From positions 1 through 30,412 of IMG/VR virus record IMGVR_UViG_3300048508_000314: a stretch of DNA of 30,412 nucleotides, one strand, 5' to 3'. A program made the position numbers and the translations under genes. Positions within the stretch are counted from its first letter, which is position 1, and the number at the start of each line of letters is the position of its first letter. Origin of the DNA: a virus. Below are positions 1 to 7,906 of the stretch, in pieces. The notes beneath the pieces were generated by a model. It searched no databases. It was given only the letters and a program-made list of their open reading frames with translations, and was not told where the DNA came from.

Positions 1-19
1 ATGGTGCTAACAATCAAAG

Positions 20-1426
20 TTGTGTCGTGATGGAGATCGATCGCGTAAAAAAGTCGATGACCTTGACACGCTGAAGAAGCAGACTGTCAAGGCACTGTTA
101 GAATCTATCCCTCTGACCATGTTCTACATCATCCGTAGTGGTCGGAATGTGTACTCCATCAACGATGTGATTGGTTCTGATGTTTATTCTTCTGTAACTG
201 GCGATAGAGAAGGAATCCTCTCTGAGGTTATCTCTAAAAATCCTCGCAGTGTAGAACTTCTGACCCGCCGCATCGGTTTGGTCTCCAACAGCATTCAGAA
301 GAGCATGAGGCAATCGATCTCTGAGACTATTAACGGTCTATCGGTCTCATCTGCTACCCAGCAATCTATTCCTACTCCATTGCTTGACACGATGATCAAT
401 GACTGTCAGGATATGAGCAGCACATACATGTTTGGTGATCCCAGTGGTTCTCATTCTGCTCGACTCTTGGAACGTGGAATTGATCCCAACCGTCTCACTG
501 TGTGGGAGAGTTGCGATAGTCACCGTAATCGTGTAGGATACATTGACGAGCAGATCAAAATCGTTGCTACCCACCCAGACATGAAGTTCACTGCCATTCT
601 TGCCAATCCTCCATATAACGATCCGACCAAGAAGGCACGGAACAACAAACTGTGGACAAAGATAGTGGAAGATCATCTAGAGATGGTTGCTCCTGGTGGA
701 GATATGTGTGAGGTCACTCCTGCATCTGTGTTGGGTAACACTGGCAAGGGTAAAAAGTTCATGAAGTTGTTCTCTACGATCTACAACCTCAAACTGATTG
801 ACTACACTGCTGATGACTTCTTCAATGAAGGCGTTGCAATATGTCGTTGGCACCTAGTAAATGAACCATATAAGGGTAAGACTACTGTCATCACTCAAGA
901 CGGATCATTTACTTGGGATCTCCGTGATGGTTTGCCTCTCTTTGGTGATGCTGCTCTTAAGCATTCCATTTTAGATAAGATTGCTAACTCTAATCATTCT
1001 CGTATTCCCTTGAAGATGGGTCAGGTAATTGCTAATGAGGATTACACTCCTGATGGTAAGTATGAGATTTATAAATCTGCAGATAAGATTGGTAGAACCG
1101 ATGTTCTTCCCAATACTAGTGATGTACTAAAATTTATTGTACCGTTCTCATCAACATATAAGAAGAGGTTTATCTCTAATGGATATGTGGGTATGCTTAA
1201 TGCTTGGTGTCCTATTACTTCGGAAGAGGAAGGGACGCGCCTTAGTAAGATCTTTGATAATTCGATTATCAAGTTTTTTGTGGACAATTATAAAAAGACT
1301 GCGGGATTTACTCCTGCTATTAAGAATGCGGAAGTACCTGACATCACAAACTATGAGAATCTATCTCAGCAATTTGGTTTTACATCCGAAGAACTGAATT
1401 ACTTGGAGAGATCCAATGTCATCTAA
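20..1426 (+). CDS. N6-adenine DNA methyltransferase (NPPY type), 5' end unclear
   Basis: Likely transfers methyl from S-adenosylmethionine to adenine N6 in DNA. The catalytic motif IV NPPY is at residues 196-199 when counted from the TTG at 20. An upstream segment around 138-165 (GDPSGS, then VWE) resembles a degenerate SAM-binding motif I with its acidic partner, and SIPTPLLD near 116 resembles motif X. The C-terminal half would be the target-recognition part. The start is doubtful: this frame is open only from base 11, after a stop at 8-10, and offers TTG at 20 or ATG at 119. Frame 3 is open from the first base of the window to a stop at 72-74 and joins this frame through a slippery A AAA AAG at 47-53, so the real protein may begin outside the window. 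The 3' end overlaps the next gene by 11 bases. It stands with a second methyltransferase-like gene and a helicase, as in restriction-modification-like islands. The methyltransferase call is firm; its specificity is unknown. Confidence 0.8.
   Translation: MCRDGDRSRKKVDDLDTLKKQTVKALLESIPLTMFYIIRSGRNVYSINDVIGSDVYSSVTGDREGILSEVISKNPRSVELLTRRIGLVSNSIQKSMRQSISETINGLSVSSATQQSIPTPLLDTMINDCQDMSSTYMFGDPSGSHSARLLERGIDPNRLTVWESCDSHRNRVGYIDEQIKIVATHPDMKFTAILANPPYNDPTKKARNNKLWTKIVEDHLEMVAPGGDMCEVTPASVLGNTGKGKKFMKLFSTIYNLKLIDYTADDFFNEGVAICRWHLVNEPYKGKTTVITQDGSFTWDLRDGLPLFGDAALKHSILDKIANSNHSRIPLKMGQVIANEDYTPDGKYEIYKSADKIGRTDVLPNTSDVLKFIVPFSSTYKKRFISNGYVGMLNAWCPITSEEEGTRLSKIFDNSIIKFFVDNYKKTAGFTPAIKNAEVPDITNYENLSQQFGFTSEELNYLERSNVI
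47..92 (+). promoter_or_regulatory. Candidate programmed -1 ribosomal frameshift signal
   Basis: A heptamer A AAA AAG at 47-53 lies in register with frame 3, which is open from the window start to TGA at 72-74. Seven bases later a perfect 8-bp inverted repeat, CCTTGACA at 61-68 and TGTCAAGG at 85-92, can form a stem with a 16-nt loop. GGAG at 32-35 lies 11 bases upstream, where E. coli dnaX has a stimulatory Shine-Dalgarno-like element. A -1 slip leads exactly into the methyltransferase frame, giving a join that reads RVKK-VDDLDTLKK. The pieces are seen directly; function is inference. A one-base error in the A run would look the same. Confidence 0.5.
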
Positions 1427-1832
1427 AAACCGTCACAATCAGCAGCATGGGTCCACTATTGAACGCTCTGATGAGCGGATTAAACAGACACAGGAAGTTT
1501 TTACACCAACAGATCTAATTAATCTCATGATAGACGACATTCCCATTGAACAACTAAAGAATCCAAACTCCAGATTCATGGACAACTGTGCTGGTAGTGG
1601 CAACTTCATCGCCTGTCTTTACGAAGCGTTGCAGGAATATCATAGTAAGGATCATATCATCAACAATATGCTGTATGCTGTGGAGTTGATGGAAGACAAC
1701 CACAAAGAGATGTGTAGGAGACTTGACATCTCTGTAGATCACCCACATTTTGTCTGTGCAGATGCACTTCAGTATCATTACAGATTTGATGGAACTACAG
1801 GACCCGTCACGGTAGATCAATTTCTGGTATAA
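1416..1832 (+). CDS. Half-length N6-methyltransferase-like protein (SAM-binding part only)
   Basis: 138 aa. It has a motif X-like QEVFTPTDLINLM at about 26-38 and a good SAM-binding motif I, FMDNCAGSGNF at 54-64, followed by an acidic VEL and an ADAL near 115, which is the usual order in N6-adenine methylases. The protein stops just where the catalytic NPPY would be expected, so it cannot be a complete enzyme. The start ATG lies 11 bases inside the upstream NPPY methyltransferase, whose own motif I is weak. The two may therefore work as subunits, or this may be a decayed duplicate. The stop codon TAA is contained in a TATAAT box for the helicase downstream. Confidence 0.7.
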   Translation: MSSKNRHNQQHGSTIERSDERIKQTQEVFTPTDLINLMIDDIPIEQLKNPNSRFMDNCAGSGNFIACLYEALQEYHSKDHIINNMLYAVELMEDNHKEMCRRLDISVDHPHFVCADALQYHYRFDGTTGPVTVDQFLV

Positions 1833-1833
1833 T
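1825..1833 (+). promoter_or_regulatory. Extended -10 promoter for the helicase gene
   Basis: TGG followed by TATAAT gives an extended -10 element with a perfect hexamer. No good -35 is visible at the right distance, which is tolerated in extended -10 promoters. The stop codon of the half methyltransferase (1830-1832) is inside the hexamer. The helicase ATG at 1846 would leave a leader of only a few bases. Confidence 0.45.
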
Positions 1834-1845
1834 ATTTGTATTCAC

Positions 1846-3093
1846 ATGAGTTCAATGCAACTTCGTCCCCACCAGGCAGAAGCACTTGATGTTATGGATC
1901 AGAAGTCCAAAGGCATCGTGGTGGTTCCGACTGGTGGAGGTAAGACCTTTATTGCAATTGCCGATGCAATGCGTGAGATGGATAAGATGGAGGGATGCAA
2001 GACCATTGTTGTGGTTGCTCCTCGTCTCCTGCTTGCTCGTCAACTATCTGATGAGTTTACTCAGCATATTAAGAATGCTGCTGTCCTTCATGTTCACTCT
2101 GGGGGTAATGATCTTCCATACCATTGCACCACTGATCCCAGCACGATTTACAAGTGGGATTACCATACTACTTGCCATAAGCTAATTTTTACTACATATC
2201 ATTCGCTTCATCGTATACAAGAATCTAAAATAGTTGTAGATTGCATCTATTTTGATGAGGCGCATAATTCGGTCAAAAAGAATTTCTTTGGTGCTGCCAG
2301 GTATTACACTTCTGCTGCTCGCCGCTGCTACTTCTTCACTGCTACTCCTAAGTACTCTGCTACTCTTAAAAGACATGGTATGAATGACAGTGTTTATGGT
2401 GGCATTATTTACAATGTCCCAGCACCACGCTTGATTAAGAACGGTTCCATCCTTCCTCCTAAGATCAACGCTATCCCTATTGCTGCTGTTCGTGAAAAGA
2501 CTGTTGAGGAGGCAGCACAGCGTGATTGTATGACTCTTTTGAGGACTCTTCGTAATGAAGATCACATGCAGAAGGTTCTGATTGCTGCTCCTAACACTAC
2601 GGTGTTGGGCAACATGATTATCAAAACCACATTCCTACAAGAGGCAAGGCGGATGGGATATGATATCCTATGGATCACTAGTAGGCAGGGTGCATTCCAC
2701 AACTACAACAAAATTAGTCGTGAGAAGTTCTTCTCTCTTGTTCGTGAGTATGGTGATCAACCAGATAAGAAGTTTATTGTCATTCATTACTCTATTTTGA
2801 GTGAAGGTATCTCTGTTCCTGGTCTTACTTCTTTGGTATTGATGCGTCAAATGAATGTTATTGAGATGTGTCAGTCAGTTGGTCGGGTTCTTCGTTTGCA
2901 TCTTGATGATGTAAGGAGGATTCAGCAAGGACAACTAACACCTGGTAAACTTGAAGATTACAAGAAGTCCTTTGGACTTGTCCATGTTCCTGTCTACAGC
3001 AATGTGGGGATATCTACGGTAAAAAGATTACAAAATGTGGTAAACACTGTATTTGTAGAAGGAAAACCAGCAATTAGCACTGTAAAACGATGA
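1846..3093 (+). CDS. Superfamily 2 DEAH-box DNA/RNA helicase
   Basis: 415 aa ATP-dependent helicase or translocase. Walker A PTGGGKT is at 28-34, the DEAH box (motif II) at 137-140, motif III TAT at 165-167 and motif VI QSVGRVLR at 343-350, so both RecA-like domains are present. The N-terminal LRPHQAEAL at 6-14 is a Q-motif-like start typical of restriction-type and UvsW-like SF2 enzymes. There is no nuclease domain. The gene follows two methyltransferase-like genes, which suggests a role in restriction-modification, anti-restriction or repair. A UvsW-type recombination helicase is an alternative. Oddly, the C-terminus carries the hexapeptide ISTVKR twice, at 389-394 and 410-415. The stop overlaps the next ATG (ATGA). 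Confidence 0.88.
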   Translation: MSSMQLRPHQAEALDVMDQKSKGIVVVPTGGGKTFIAIADAMREMDKMEGCKTIVVVAPRLLLARQLSDEFTQHIKNAAVLHVHSGGNDLPYHCTTDPSTIYKWDYHTTCHKLIFTTYHSLHRIQESKIVVDCIYFDEAHNSVKKNFFGAARYYTSAARRCYFFTATPKYSATLKRHGMNDSVYGGIIYNVPAPRLIKNGSILPPKINAIPIAAVREKTVEEAAQRDCMTLLRTLRNEDHMQKVLIAAPNTTVLGNMIIKTTFLQEARRMGYDILWITSRQGAFHNYNKISREKFFSLVREYGDQPDKKFIVIHYSILSEGISVPGLTSLVLMRQMNVIEMCQSVGRVLRLHLDDVRRIQQGQLTPGKLEDYKKSFGLVHVPVYSNVGISTVKRLQNVVNTVFVEGKPAISTVKR

Positions 3094-3521
3094 ATTACAC
3101 GTATCGACCTAAAAAATTTAATTTTGTCAAGAGTCTTACTTGGTCGCATATCAATGAGCAGATGTTGATGGGTATGCATGAAGGGAAGAATGATGTTACT
3201 TTACTTTATGGTGAAACTACTGGTAGATACTCAGACTACAAGGGACTATTACTTAACATCCTTATGCAAATGAATAGGGAACCTGAGGGATGGAATTTTA
3301 TGCACATTTATCATTCTAGAGTGAATGAGGGGGTGACGACGGGTAGGCATAATGATGAGACTGATGTTATGATTGTTCAGGCAGTTGGTAAAATGATGTA
3401 TAGATTTGATGATGGTAGTGAGGTAATTATGAACCCTTCGGATGCTTTGTACATTCCTGTCGGAATGTATCATGAACCAGTTATTATTGGACCCAGAATT
3501 ACATTGAGTTTTGCACAATGA
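3090..3521 (+). CDS. Cupin/JmjC-like 2-oxoglutarate oxygenase-like protein
   Basis: 143 aa. The pattern H87-N-D89, a Q-x-x-G-x-x-x-x-R-F strand (97-106), then PSDALYIPVGMYHEP with H128, matches the metal triad and jelly roll of Cupin_4/JmjC-type (ribosomal-oxygenase-like) proteins. These hydroxylate protein side chains using Fe(II), O2 and 2-oxoglutarate. It is much shorter than cellular family members and consists of little more than the core barrel. It overlaps both neighbours by ATGA and opens the oxygenase-rich block. The fold call is good; the substrate is unknown, and a non-enzymatic cupin is possible. Confidence 0.65.
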   Translation: MNYTYRPKKFNFVKSLTWSHINEQMLMGMHEGKNDVTLLYGETTGRYSDYKGLLLNILMQMNREPEGWNFMHIYHSRVNEGVTTGRHNDETDVMIVQAVGKMMYRFDDGSEVIMNPSDALYIPVGMYHEPVIIGPRITLSFAQ

Positions 3522-3745
3522 CTAACGAAAAGGAATTAAAAGAAATTTACAATTTTTATAAAGGTTGTAAGTCTGGATTTATGACTAGGGACGGTTACGC
3601 TGCTGTCCCTGTTGCTGGACGCAAATCCCTTATTGTAGTGTATAATGGGGTTCAATTGAAGACTTGTAGGAATGAAAGTTCTGCCACAAACTTCATTAAA
3701 AAACATCGTAACCAAGCTAAAAAAGGAACAGTATTCATCAAATGA
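3518..3745 (+). CDS. Small basic protein of unknown function
   Basis: 75 aa, lysine/arginine-rich, not recognised. A predicted beta segment (YAAVPVAGRKSLIVVYNG, about 28-45) is followed by a basic helix. It starts in an ATGA overlap with the cupin-like gene and ends in the same kind of overlap, so it is probably translated by coupling. No membrane segment or signal peptide is seen. Confidence 0.6.
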   Translation: MTNEKELKEIYNFYKGCKSGFMTRDGYAAVPVAGRKSLIVVYNGVQLKTCRNESSATNFIKKHRNQAKKGTVFIK

Positions 3746-3933
3746 AAACCAAGTTTATTTACGTATCACCAATCAGTTCAAAAGCTCATACCTTTTTTGA
3801 GGTAGATATGCTACAATTACATACATGCAGAGTTAAAGATGAAAACTCTAAAGCATATCACTTAGAATCGATTACTAAGCAAAGATTCTCAGTTCTTAAA
3901 CATGATGACTCTAATTGGATGATAGAACAATGA
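3742..3933 (+). CDS. Small protein of unknown function
   Basis: 63 aa, not recognised. It begins with a beta-rich stretch (TKFIYVSPISSKAHTFFEV) and has no obvious motif. ATGA overlaps on both sides argue that it is a real gene in the 3090-4314 run. Confidence 0.5.
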   Translation: MKTKFIYVSPISSKAHTFFEVDMLQLHTCRVKDENSKAYHLESITKQRFSVLKHDDSNWMIEQ

Positions 3934-4151
3934 TGAATGCTGATCCACATCCAGATACTTTGGTAAGTATTACTTGTGATAAAGAAGGTTTGAAGACTAT
4001 GATTCTGGCGTCTATTGCTGCTATTCAGCAAGGAGGTATTTGGAATTTTGGTGATGAATATGATGTGGATGTCACGCCATATCATGAAATGAGAGATTCT
4101 TTAATTCAAAAGTATACTGCGGTTTATGGAAATGAAGATTTCACAATCTGA
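3930..4151 (+). CDS. Small acidic protein of unknown function
   Basis: 73 aa from the ATG at 3930, chosen because it forms an ATGA overlap with the preceding stop. An ATG at 3915 in the same frame would add 5 aa. A helical middle (LKTMILASIAAIQQGG) is followed by an acidic FGDEYDVDVTPYHEM. No family recognised. Confidence 0.5.
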   Translation: MMNADPHPDTLVSITCDKEGLKTMILASIAAIQQGGIWNFGDEYDVDVTPYHEMRDSLIQKYTAVYGNEDFTI

Positions 4152-4314
4152 ATTGACTCATTTGCAGTTGCAAGCGATGCTACGGGAGAATAAATTTCCT
4201 AGTAGTGAGTTGTTGTATCTTGGTGAGAGAGATGGAGAACATTATTACTTGATTGGTGGAGAACATGAAGTTCCTGTCTCTGCCATCGTAGATGTAGAAC
4301 CACAAGATGATTGA
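4132..4314 (+). CDS. Small protein of unknown function, cyanophage-type
   Basis: 60 aa from the ATG at 4132; an ATG at 4126 would add two residues. An N-terminal helix (ELTHLQLQAMLRENKF) is followed by a beta hairpin (YLGERDGEHYYLIGG) and an acidic end. This layout resembles a small protein common in cyanophages, but I have no function for it. It overlaps its neighbours at both ends. Confidence 0.55.
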   Translation: MKISQSELTHLQLQAMLRENKFPSSELLYLGERDGEHYYLIGGEHEVPVSAIVDVEPQDD

Positions 4315-4804
4315 TCAGTTTAGAATCAGACCACAAATAGTGATGTATATGAAATCGCTATTGAGATTGTGTCTTTCAACTCCAGAGTTACTAAAAGATG
4401 AGAAACAAAGTTCTTTATCCGACAACTGCTTTGCAACTCTTAACTTATTAGAATTTCCTCATTCTTACATCTTTTATAACTATATTGGAGAATTAAAGCA
4501 AAAAGTTGAAGAGATCCTTAATCTTACTGATCTTGAATATTTCTATTTGCATTTAGTTGACTATACTAATGGTGGTTGTATGCGGGAGCATAGTCATGAT
4601 CATAACGAAGATTATAGTTTTATACTATATCTAAATGATTGTGATGATGGTGCCACAGTGTTATCGTTGGGAGAACCTTATTGTGTTCTTCCTTCTGAGG
4701 GGAATGTGTTAGTTTTTTCTTCTTCCATCCCACATTCCTCAAATTATTCTAAGAGCAAACAAGTTCTAGTAGGTGGACTTAAAGTAAAACAAATGGAGAC
4801 CTAA
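4307..4804 (+). CDS. 2-oxoglutarate/Fe(II)-dependent oxygenase-like protein
   Basis: 165 aa. A histidine-rich EHSHDHNED at 94-102 is followed by SFILYLND, GATVL and GNVLVFSSSIPHSS with the distal H143. This is the double-stranded beta-helix layout of prolyl-4-hydroxylase-type oxygenases. The first metal pair could be H95/H97 or H99-N-E101, and GGLKV near 156 follows the distal histidine. The start overlaps the upstream stop by 8 bases. It is the first of the first oxygenase-oxygenase-radical SAM series. Fold confident, substrate unknown. Confidence 0.72.
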   Translation: MIDQFRIRPQIVMYMKSLLRLCLSTPELLKDEKQSSLSDNCFATLNLLEFPHSYIFYNYIGELKQKVEEILNLTDLEYFYLHLVDYTNGGCMREHSHDHNEDYSFILYLNDCDDGATVLSLGEPYCVLPSEGNVLVFSSSIPHSSNYSKSKQVLVGGLKVKQMET

Positions 4805-5005
4805 ATGGACTTGGATAGCACCACAAAACATCAGAAACGTAAAGATGCGTTTTACATTTTCTATGAAAGTGTATTGAAACCAGACCATGAGTTACGTCAG
4901 GATGCTCATGATCAGGAATGTTATCATGAACTACTAGAATGGCGAGCCGAAATTATTCAGTATTTAGATCAAAGACGCAATGAAGAATTCTACAATAATA
5001 AGTAA
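4805..5005 (+). CDS. Small helical charged protein of unknown function
   Basis: 66 aa, predicted mostly helical (FYIFYESVL, then ECYHELLEWRAEIIQYLDQRR), not recognised. GGAG lies 5 bases before the ATG. The 3' end overlaps the next oxygenase gene by 26 bases, so the two are probably co-translated. Confidence 0.55.
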   Translation: MDLDSTTKHQKRKDAFYIFYESVLKPDHELRQDAHDQECYHELLEWRAEIIQYLDQRRNEEFYNNK

Positions 5006-5600
5006 CGAAAATCTATCGTCTGATGATGATTTTAGTGTTGATACTGATCATTATATAAAAGATTGGGTTATTCCTTTTTACCACGTTAAACTTGGTGATT
5101 GGGAACGTAAAAAGAATGCTCTTTTAAAAATATGGGAGCATAACTCTAAAGATAATATGATCAGTGGTGATCTTCATGATCAATCTACAGATTATGGTAA
5201 TTGTAATAATTATCATAGTTTAATTGAGAATGTTCTTTATGAAGATATTACAGATGGTCTTCATGCATTGAATTTGGGAGAAACTATAACAGTTGATACT
5301 GCTTGGTTCCAAATATATGATAATAGTAGATATCATCCACCACATAATCATGGTTTAGGTCATCTCAGTCTGGTTGTTTTTATCGAATTTGATGAGGATC
5401 ACTTACCAACTACATTTATCGCACCATTCATTAGTTTAAGGGATGGCAATGTGATGGAATACATACCAAAAGGTGTTACAGAAGGATCTATGGTTCTGTT
5501 CCCTTCTGGGATAATGCATTATGCACCAGTTAATCAAATAGAATCTAAGAGAATGATATTGGCAGCAAATCTTACTATCGATGAGGGGAGTAGATGTTAA
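4980..5600 (+). CDS. 2-oxoglutarate/Fe(II) oxygenase-like protein (PF13759-like)
   Basis: 206 aa. HPPHNHGLGHLS (H119, H122, H124) followed by LVVFIEF, then GSMVLFPSGIMHYAP with H180 and R191, matches the putative 2OG-Fe(II) oxygenases (2OG-FeII_Oxy_5 type), which have an HxH rather than HxD first metal motif. Its start lies inside the preceding small gene and its stop overlaps the radical SAM start. It is the second oxygenase of the first cassette. Substrate unknown. Confidence 0.72.
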   Translation: MKNSTIISNENLSSDDDFSVDTDHYIKDWVIPFYHVKLGDWERKKNALLKIWEHNSKDNMISGDLHDQSTDYGNCNNYHSLIENVLYEDITDGLHALNLGETITVDTAWFQIYDNSRYHPPHNHGLGHLSLVVFIEFDEDHLPTTFIAPFISLRDGNVMEYIPKGVTEGSMVLFPSGIMHYAPVNQIESKRMILAANLTIDEGSRC

Positions 5601-6412
5601 AAGTACCACATGAGATTCAATTGCATGTTACTCACTCATGTAATCTTACCTGTGAAGGATGTACTCATTACATGAATCAGGGTCACAGTGGTATGCTTTC
5701 TATTGAAGATGCGACTGAGTGGATGTGGGCGTGGAGGCAGAAGATCATGCCCCAAAGATTTACTCTTATGGGTGGAGAACCTGCATTGCATAATGATTTG
5801 GTTAAGCTTGTGTACTTGACCAGGAAGATGTGGCCAAATTCTTATGTTGAAGTCATATCAAACGGATTTTATTTACATAAACATCCAGATTTATGTGAAG
5901 CACTGAAGAGAACTAGGACAGTGTTGGGAGTATCCGTTCACTCTGACAATGATCCTGATTATGTCAAGAAGTTTGAACCAGTATATCGACTGGTAAGAGA
6001 CTGGATGGATGCGGGTGCTGAAGTTGAGTTAAGACCATCTATTCAGCATTGGATTAGACAGTATAAGGGTTTTGGTGATAAAATGGAACCCTATGAGGAT
6101 GAGAATCCTAAGAAAAGTTGGAAGCATTGTGTATCTAAACTATGTGTTCAGTTGCATGAAGGAAAACTTTGGAAGTGTCCTGCTTTAGCATATCTTCCTA
6201 TGCAGGCAGATAAGTATAATTTAAGTGATAAGTGGGATCCATATCTCAAATATGTTCCTCTTGACCCTGAGTGTAGTAAGGAAGAGTTGCGTGACTTTTT
6301 CACTCGTAGGGAAGAATCATTTTGTAAAATGTGCCCTGCAGATTCCCATTACTTCTCTCCCGAAAATCCATTGTTACCTGTGAGTTACTGGAAGAAGAAA
6401 TATGACACTTAA
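5594..6412 (+). CDS. Radical SAM protein with extra C-terminal iron-sulfur site (copy 1)
   Basis: 272 aa. The radical SAM [4Fe-4S] motif C16-x3-C20-x2-C23 (CNLTCEGC) is followed by GGEP at 60-63, which binds SAM. The C-terminal part has more cysteines (C179, C184, C195, C227 and C244-x2-C247) arranged like a twitch/SPASM auxiliary cluster, as found in enzymes that modify peptides or carbohydrates. A strong Shine-Dalgarno GAGGGGAG precedes the ATG. It overlaps the upstream oxygenase and the downstream one. A close paralogue lies at 8971-9822 with identical N-terminal cysteine positions and the shared C-terminal phrase WDPYLKY. No RiPP precursor is obvious nearby. Confidence 0.88.
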   Translation: MLKVPHEIQLHVTHSCNLTCEGCTHYMNQGHSGMLSIEDATEWMWAWRQKIMPQRFTLMGGEPALHNDLVKLVYLTRKMWPNSYVEVISNGFYLHKHPDLCEALKRTRTVLGVSVHSDNDPDYVKKFEPVYRLVRDWMDAGAEVELRPSIQHWIRQYKGFGDKMEPYEDENPKKSWKHCVSKLCVQLHEGKLWKCPALAYLPMQADKYNLSDKWDPYLKYVPLDPECSKEELRDFFTRREESFCKMCPADSHYFSPENPLLPVSYWKKKYDT

Positions 6413-7163
6413 ATTAAATAATGATCAAGAAGAGATGGTTATTAAACTTGCGGAAAGATCAAGGACAGCACCATCTGTTCGATTGGATGAAATTATTTCT
6501 GATGAGTTCATAAGGACTTTTAGAAGACCAAAAAATGAACCAGTTACTAATGCTCAGGATTGGATTGATAAGAGAGATGTAGTTCATTTTGACTTCTCTG
6601 GTAATATGATATATCGAGCATATAATTTGTTAACCCCCCATGTTCAAAATGAGATTGAGGAAGATATTGATGATGAACTACGTGCTGGTGATAAGTGGGA
6701 TAGATCTGTAGAGGCAACAAATAATCTTGCTAATAGAACGTTGTGGTACAAGTCTAGTTGGTATATATTTTTTTCATTAGTAAAAAAACATTTATACAAT
6801 TATGCAGACACCGTTGGTAATCCTCAAATAAAAGATTATAAAGTCGCTTCATACTGGTCAAAGAGGATGAAGGGGACTAATGATGAGGATTATAATGATC
6901 AATTGTATCCAAACTATAAGAATTCTCATAGTCATGATGATTTTGATTTGGGTATGATTTATTACCTAAGAAATCCTTCTAGAATTTATGGGACATTGAT
7001 TGAGAATAATGATAGAGAGATAATTCTTCCTGGAGACGAAAATTCTTTACTTATACACCATTCTAATGTAAATCATCAACCTGTTATGCCACAACCGATA
7101 GTTGCTAATAAAGCACATCGTTGTGTAATTGTTGTAGACTTTAAACATAAATCAAAGTTATGA
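6402..7163 (+). CDS. 2-oxoglutarate/Fe(II) oxygenase-like protein
   Basis: 253 aa. SHSHDDFDLGMIYYL contains the metal motif H178-D-D180; a strand with GTLI follows, then PGDENSLLIHHSNVNHQP supplies a distal histidine (H219, H220 or H225), with R240 as a candidate 2-oxoglutarate binder. The N-terminal 150 residues are helical and charged, without a recognised domain. It starts 11 bases inside the radical SAM gene and ends in an ATGA overlap, so it belongs to the same operon. Substrate unknown. Confidence 0.7.
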   Translation: MTLKLNNDQEEMVIKLAERSRTAPSVRLDEIISDEFIRTFRRPKNEPVTNAQDWIDKRDVVHFDFSGNMIYRAYNLLTPHVQNEIEEDIDDELRAGDKWDRSVEATNNLANRTLWYKSSWYIFFSLVKKHLYNYADTVGNPQIKDYKVASYWSKRMKGTNDEDYNDQLYPNYKNSHSHDDFDLGMIYYLRNPSRIYGTLIENNDREIILPGDENSLLIHHSNVNHQPVMPQPIVANKAHRCVIVVDFKHKSKL

Positions 7164-7393
7164 ATGCATACGATAGGATTAAGTATTTTAGTGTGGTAAA
7201 TAAGATTAATCAGGGAGAATTCAACTCTCTTGATCATGATGAAATTAGATGGTTACAGGAACATCCAGAGTTAATTACTAATATGAAAATTGAGAGGCAT
7301 AAGCGAGATATTATTCGCAAATGCCCTGGTAAAAAAGATACTGTGGAAGAAATCTTGTTTTTACTTGATTTGTCAGATAGTATGTATAGGTGA
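7160..7393 (+). CDS. Small charged protein of unknown function
   Basis: 77 aa, helical, with conserved-looking LDHDEIRWLQEHPEL in the middle and a C-terminal EEILFLLDLSD. Not recognised. ATGA overlap with the oxygenase upstream. Its stop TGA (7391-7393) doubles as the TGn of an extended -10 promoter for the HNH gene. Confidence 0.55.
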   Translation: MNAYDRIKYFSVVNKINQGEFNSLDHDEIRWLQEHPELITNMKIERHKRDIIRKCPGKKDTVEEILFLLDLSDSMYR

Positions 7394-7399
7394 TATAAT
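7370..7399 (+). promoter_or_regulatory. Sigma70-like promoter with extended -10 for the HNH nuclease gene
   Basis: TTGTCA at 7370-7375, an 18-base spacer and TATAAT at 7394-7399 preceded by TGA. The TGA is also the stop codon of the upstream gene. Transcription would start near 7406, 14 bases before the HNH start codon. Confidence 0.65.
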
Positions 7400-7419
7400 G
7401 TCCCAAAGAAGTAACTTGT

Positions 7420-7896
7420 ATGGAGCACTTAAAAATACAACCATATCAGACTGTTTTAGTTCTAAATTCGAGTTACGAACCGATAAACTTCACTAACTGG
7501 AAGAGGGCGGTTATTCTTGTATTGAAGGATAAAGTTCAAGTTCTATCTGGTAGAGTAATCCGACTTGTCAACTATATTAAAATACCGATTAATCGTTTGA
7601 TGGTCGGTCGTCCTTCAAGATCACTGATTTATAAACGTGATCGTAATACTTGTCAATACTGTGGATCAACTACAAGACTAACTATTGATCATGTCATTCC
7701 TCGCAGTAAAGGTGGAACTGATACGTGGGAAAATTTGGTTGTTGCTTGTTCTAAGTGTAATACTGAGAAGAGTGACAAATTATTGGAGAATACACGGCTA
7801 AAGATAAGTCGTAAACCAAGGGCACCATATAATTGTGTTGCTTTTGATTTAGCAAACTGTAATGTTCCTGAATGGAGGGAATATGTCTACAACTAG
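7420..7896 (+). CDS. HNH endonuclease
   Basis: 158 aa. Zinc-binding C78-x2-C81 and C110-x2-C113 frame the core with D90-H91 and N105/N114. The core reads TIDHVIPRSKGG, the classic HNH (HNH_5 / McrA-like) nuclease fold. The N-terminal VLVLNSSYEPINFTNWKRA is the extension typical of a widespread bacterial and cyanobacterial HNH family rather than of group I intron homing enzymes. It has its own promoter and splits the oxygenase/radical SAM block into two halves. It may be a free-standing mobile nuclease gene or may act on host DNA. Weak Shine-Dalgarno. Confidence 0.88.
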   Translation: MEHLKIQPYQTVLVLNSSYEPINFTNWKRAVILVLKDKVQVLSGRVIRLVNYIKIPINRLMVGRPSRSLIYKRDRNTCQYCGSTTRLTIDHVIPRSKGGTDTWENLVVACSKCNTEKSDKLLENTRLKISRKPRAPYNCVAFDLANCNVPEWREYVYN

Positions 7897-7906
7897 GAGT
7901 TTTTAA

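Noticed and set aside
1-30. Nine-codon frame starting ATG at base 1
   Set aside because: Too short to judge and ends at 28-30; it may be the tail of an upstream gene, but frame 3 gives a better continuation.
6782-6788. A7 run giving a slippery heptamer within the 6402 oxygenase
   Set aside because: The -1 frame ends after a few codons and no stem follows; this is plain AT-rich coding sequence.
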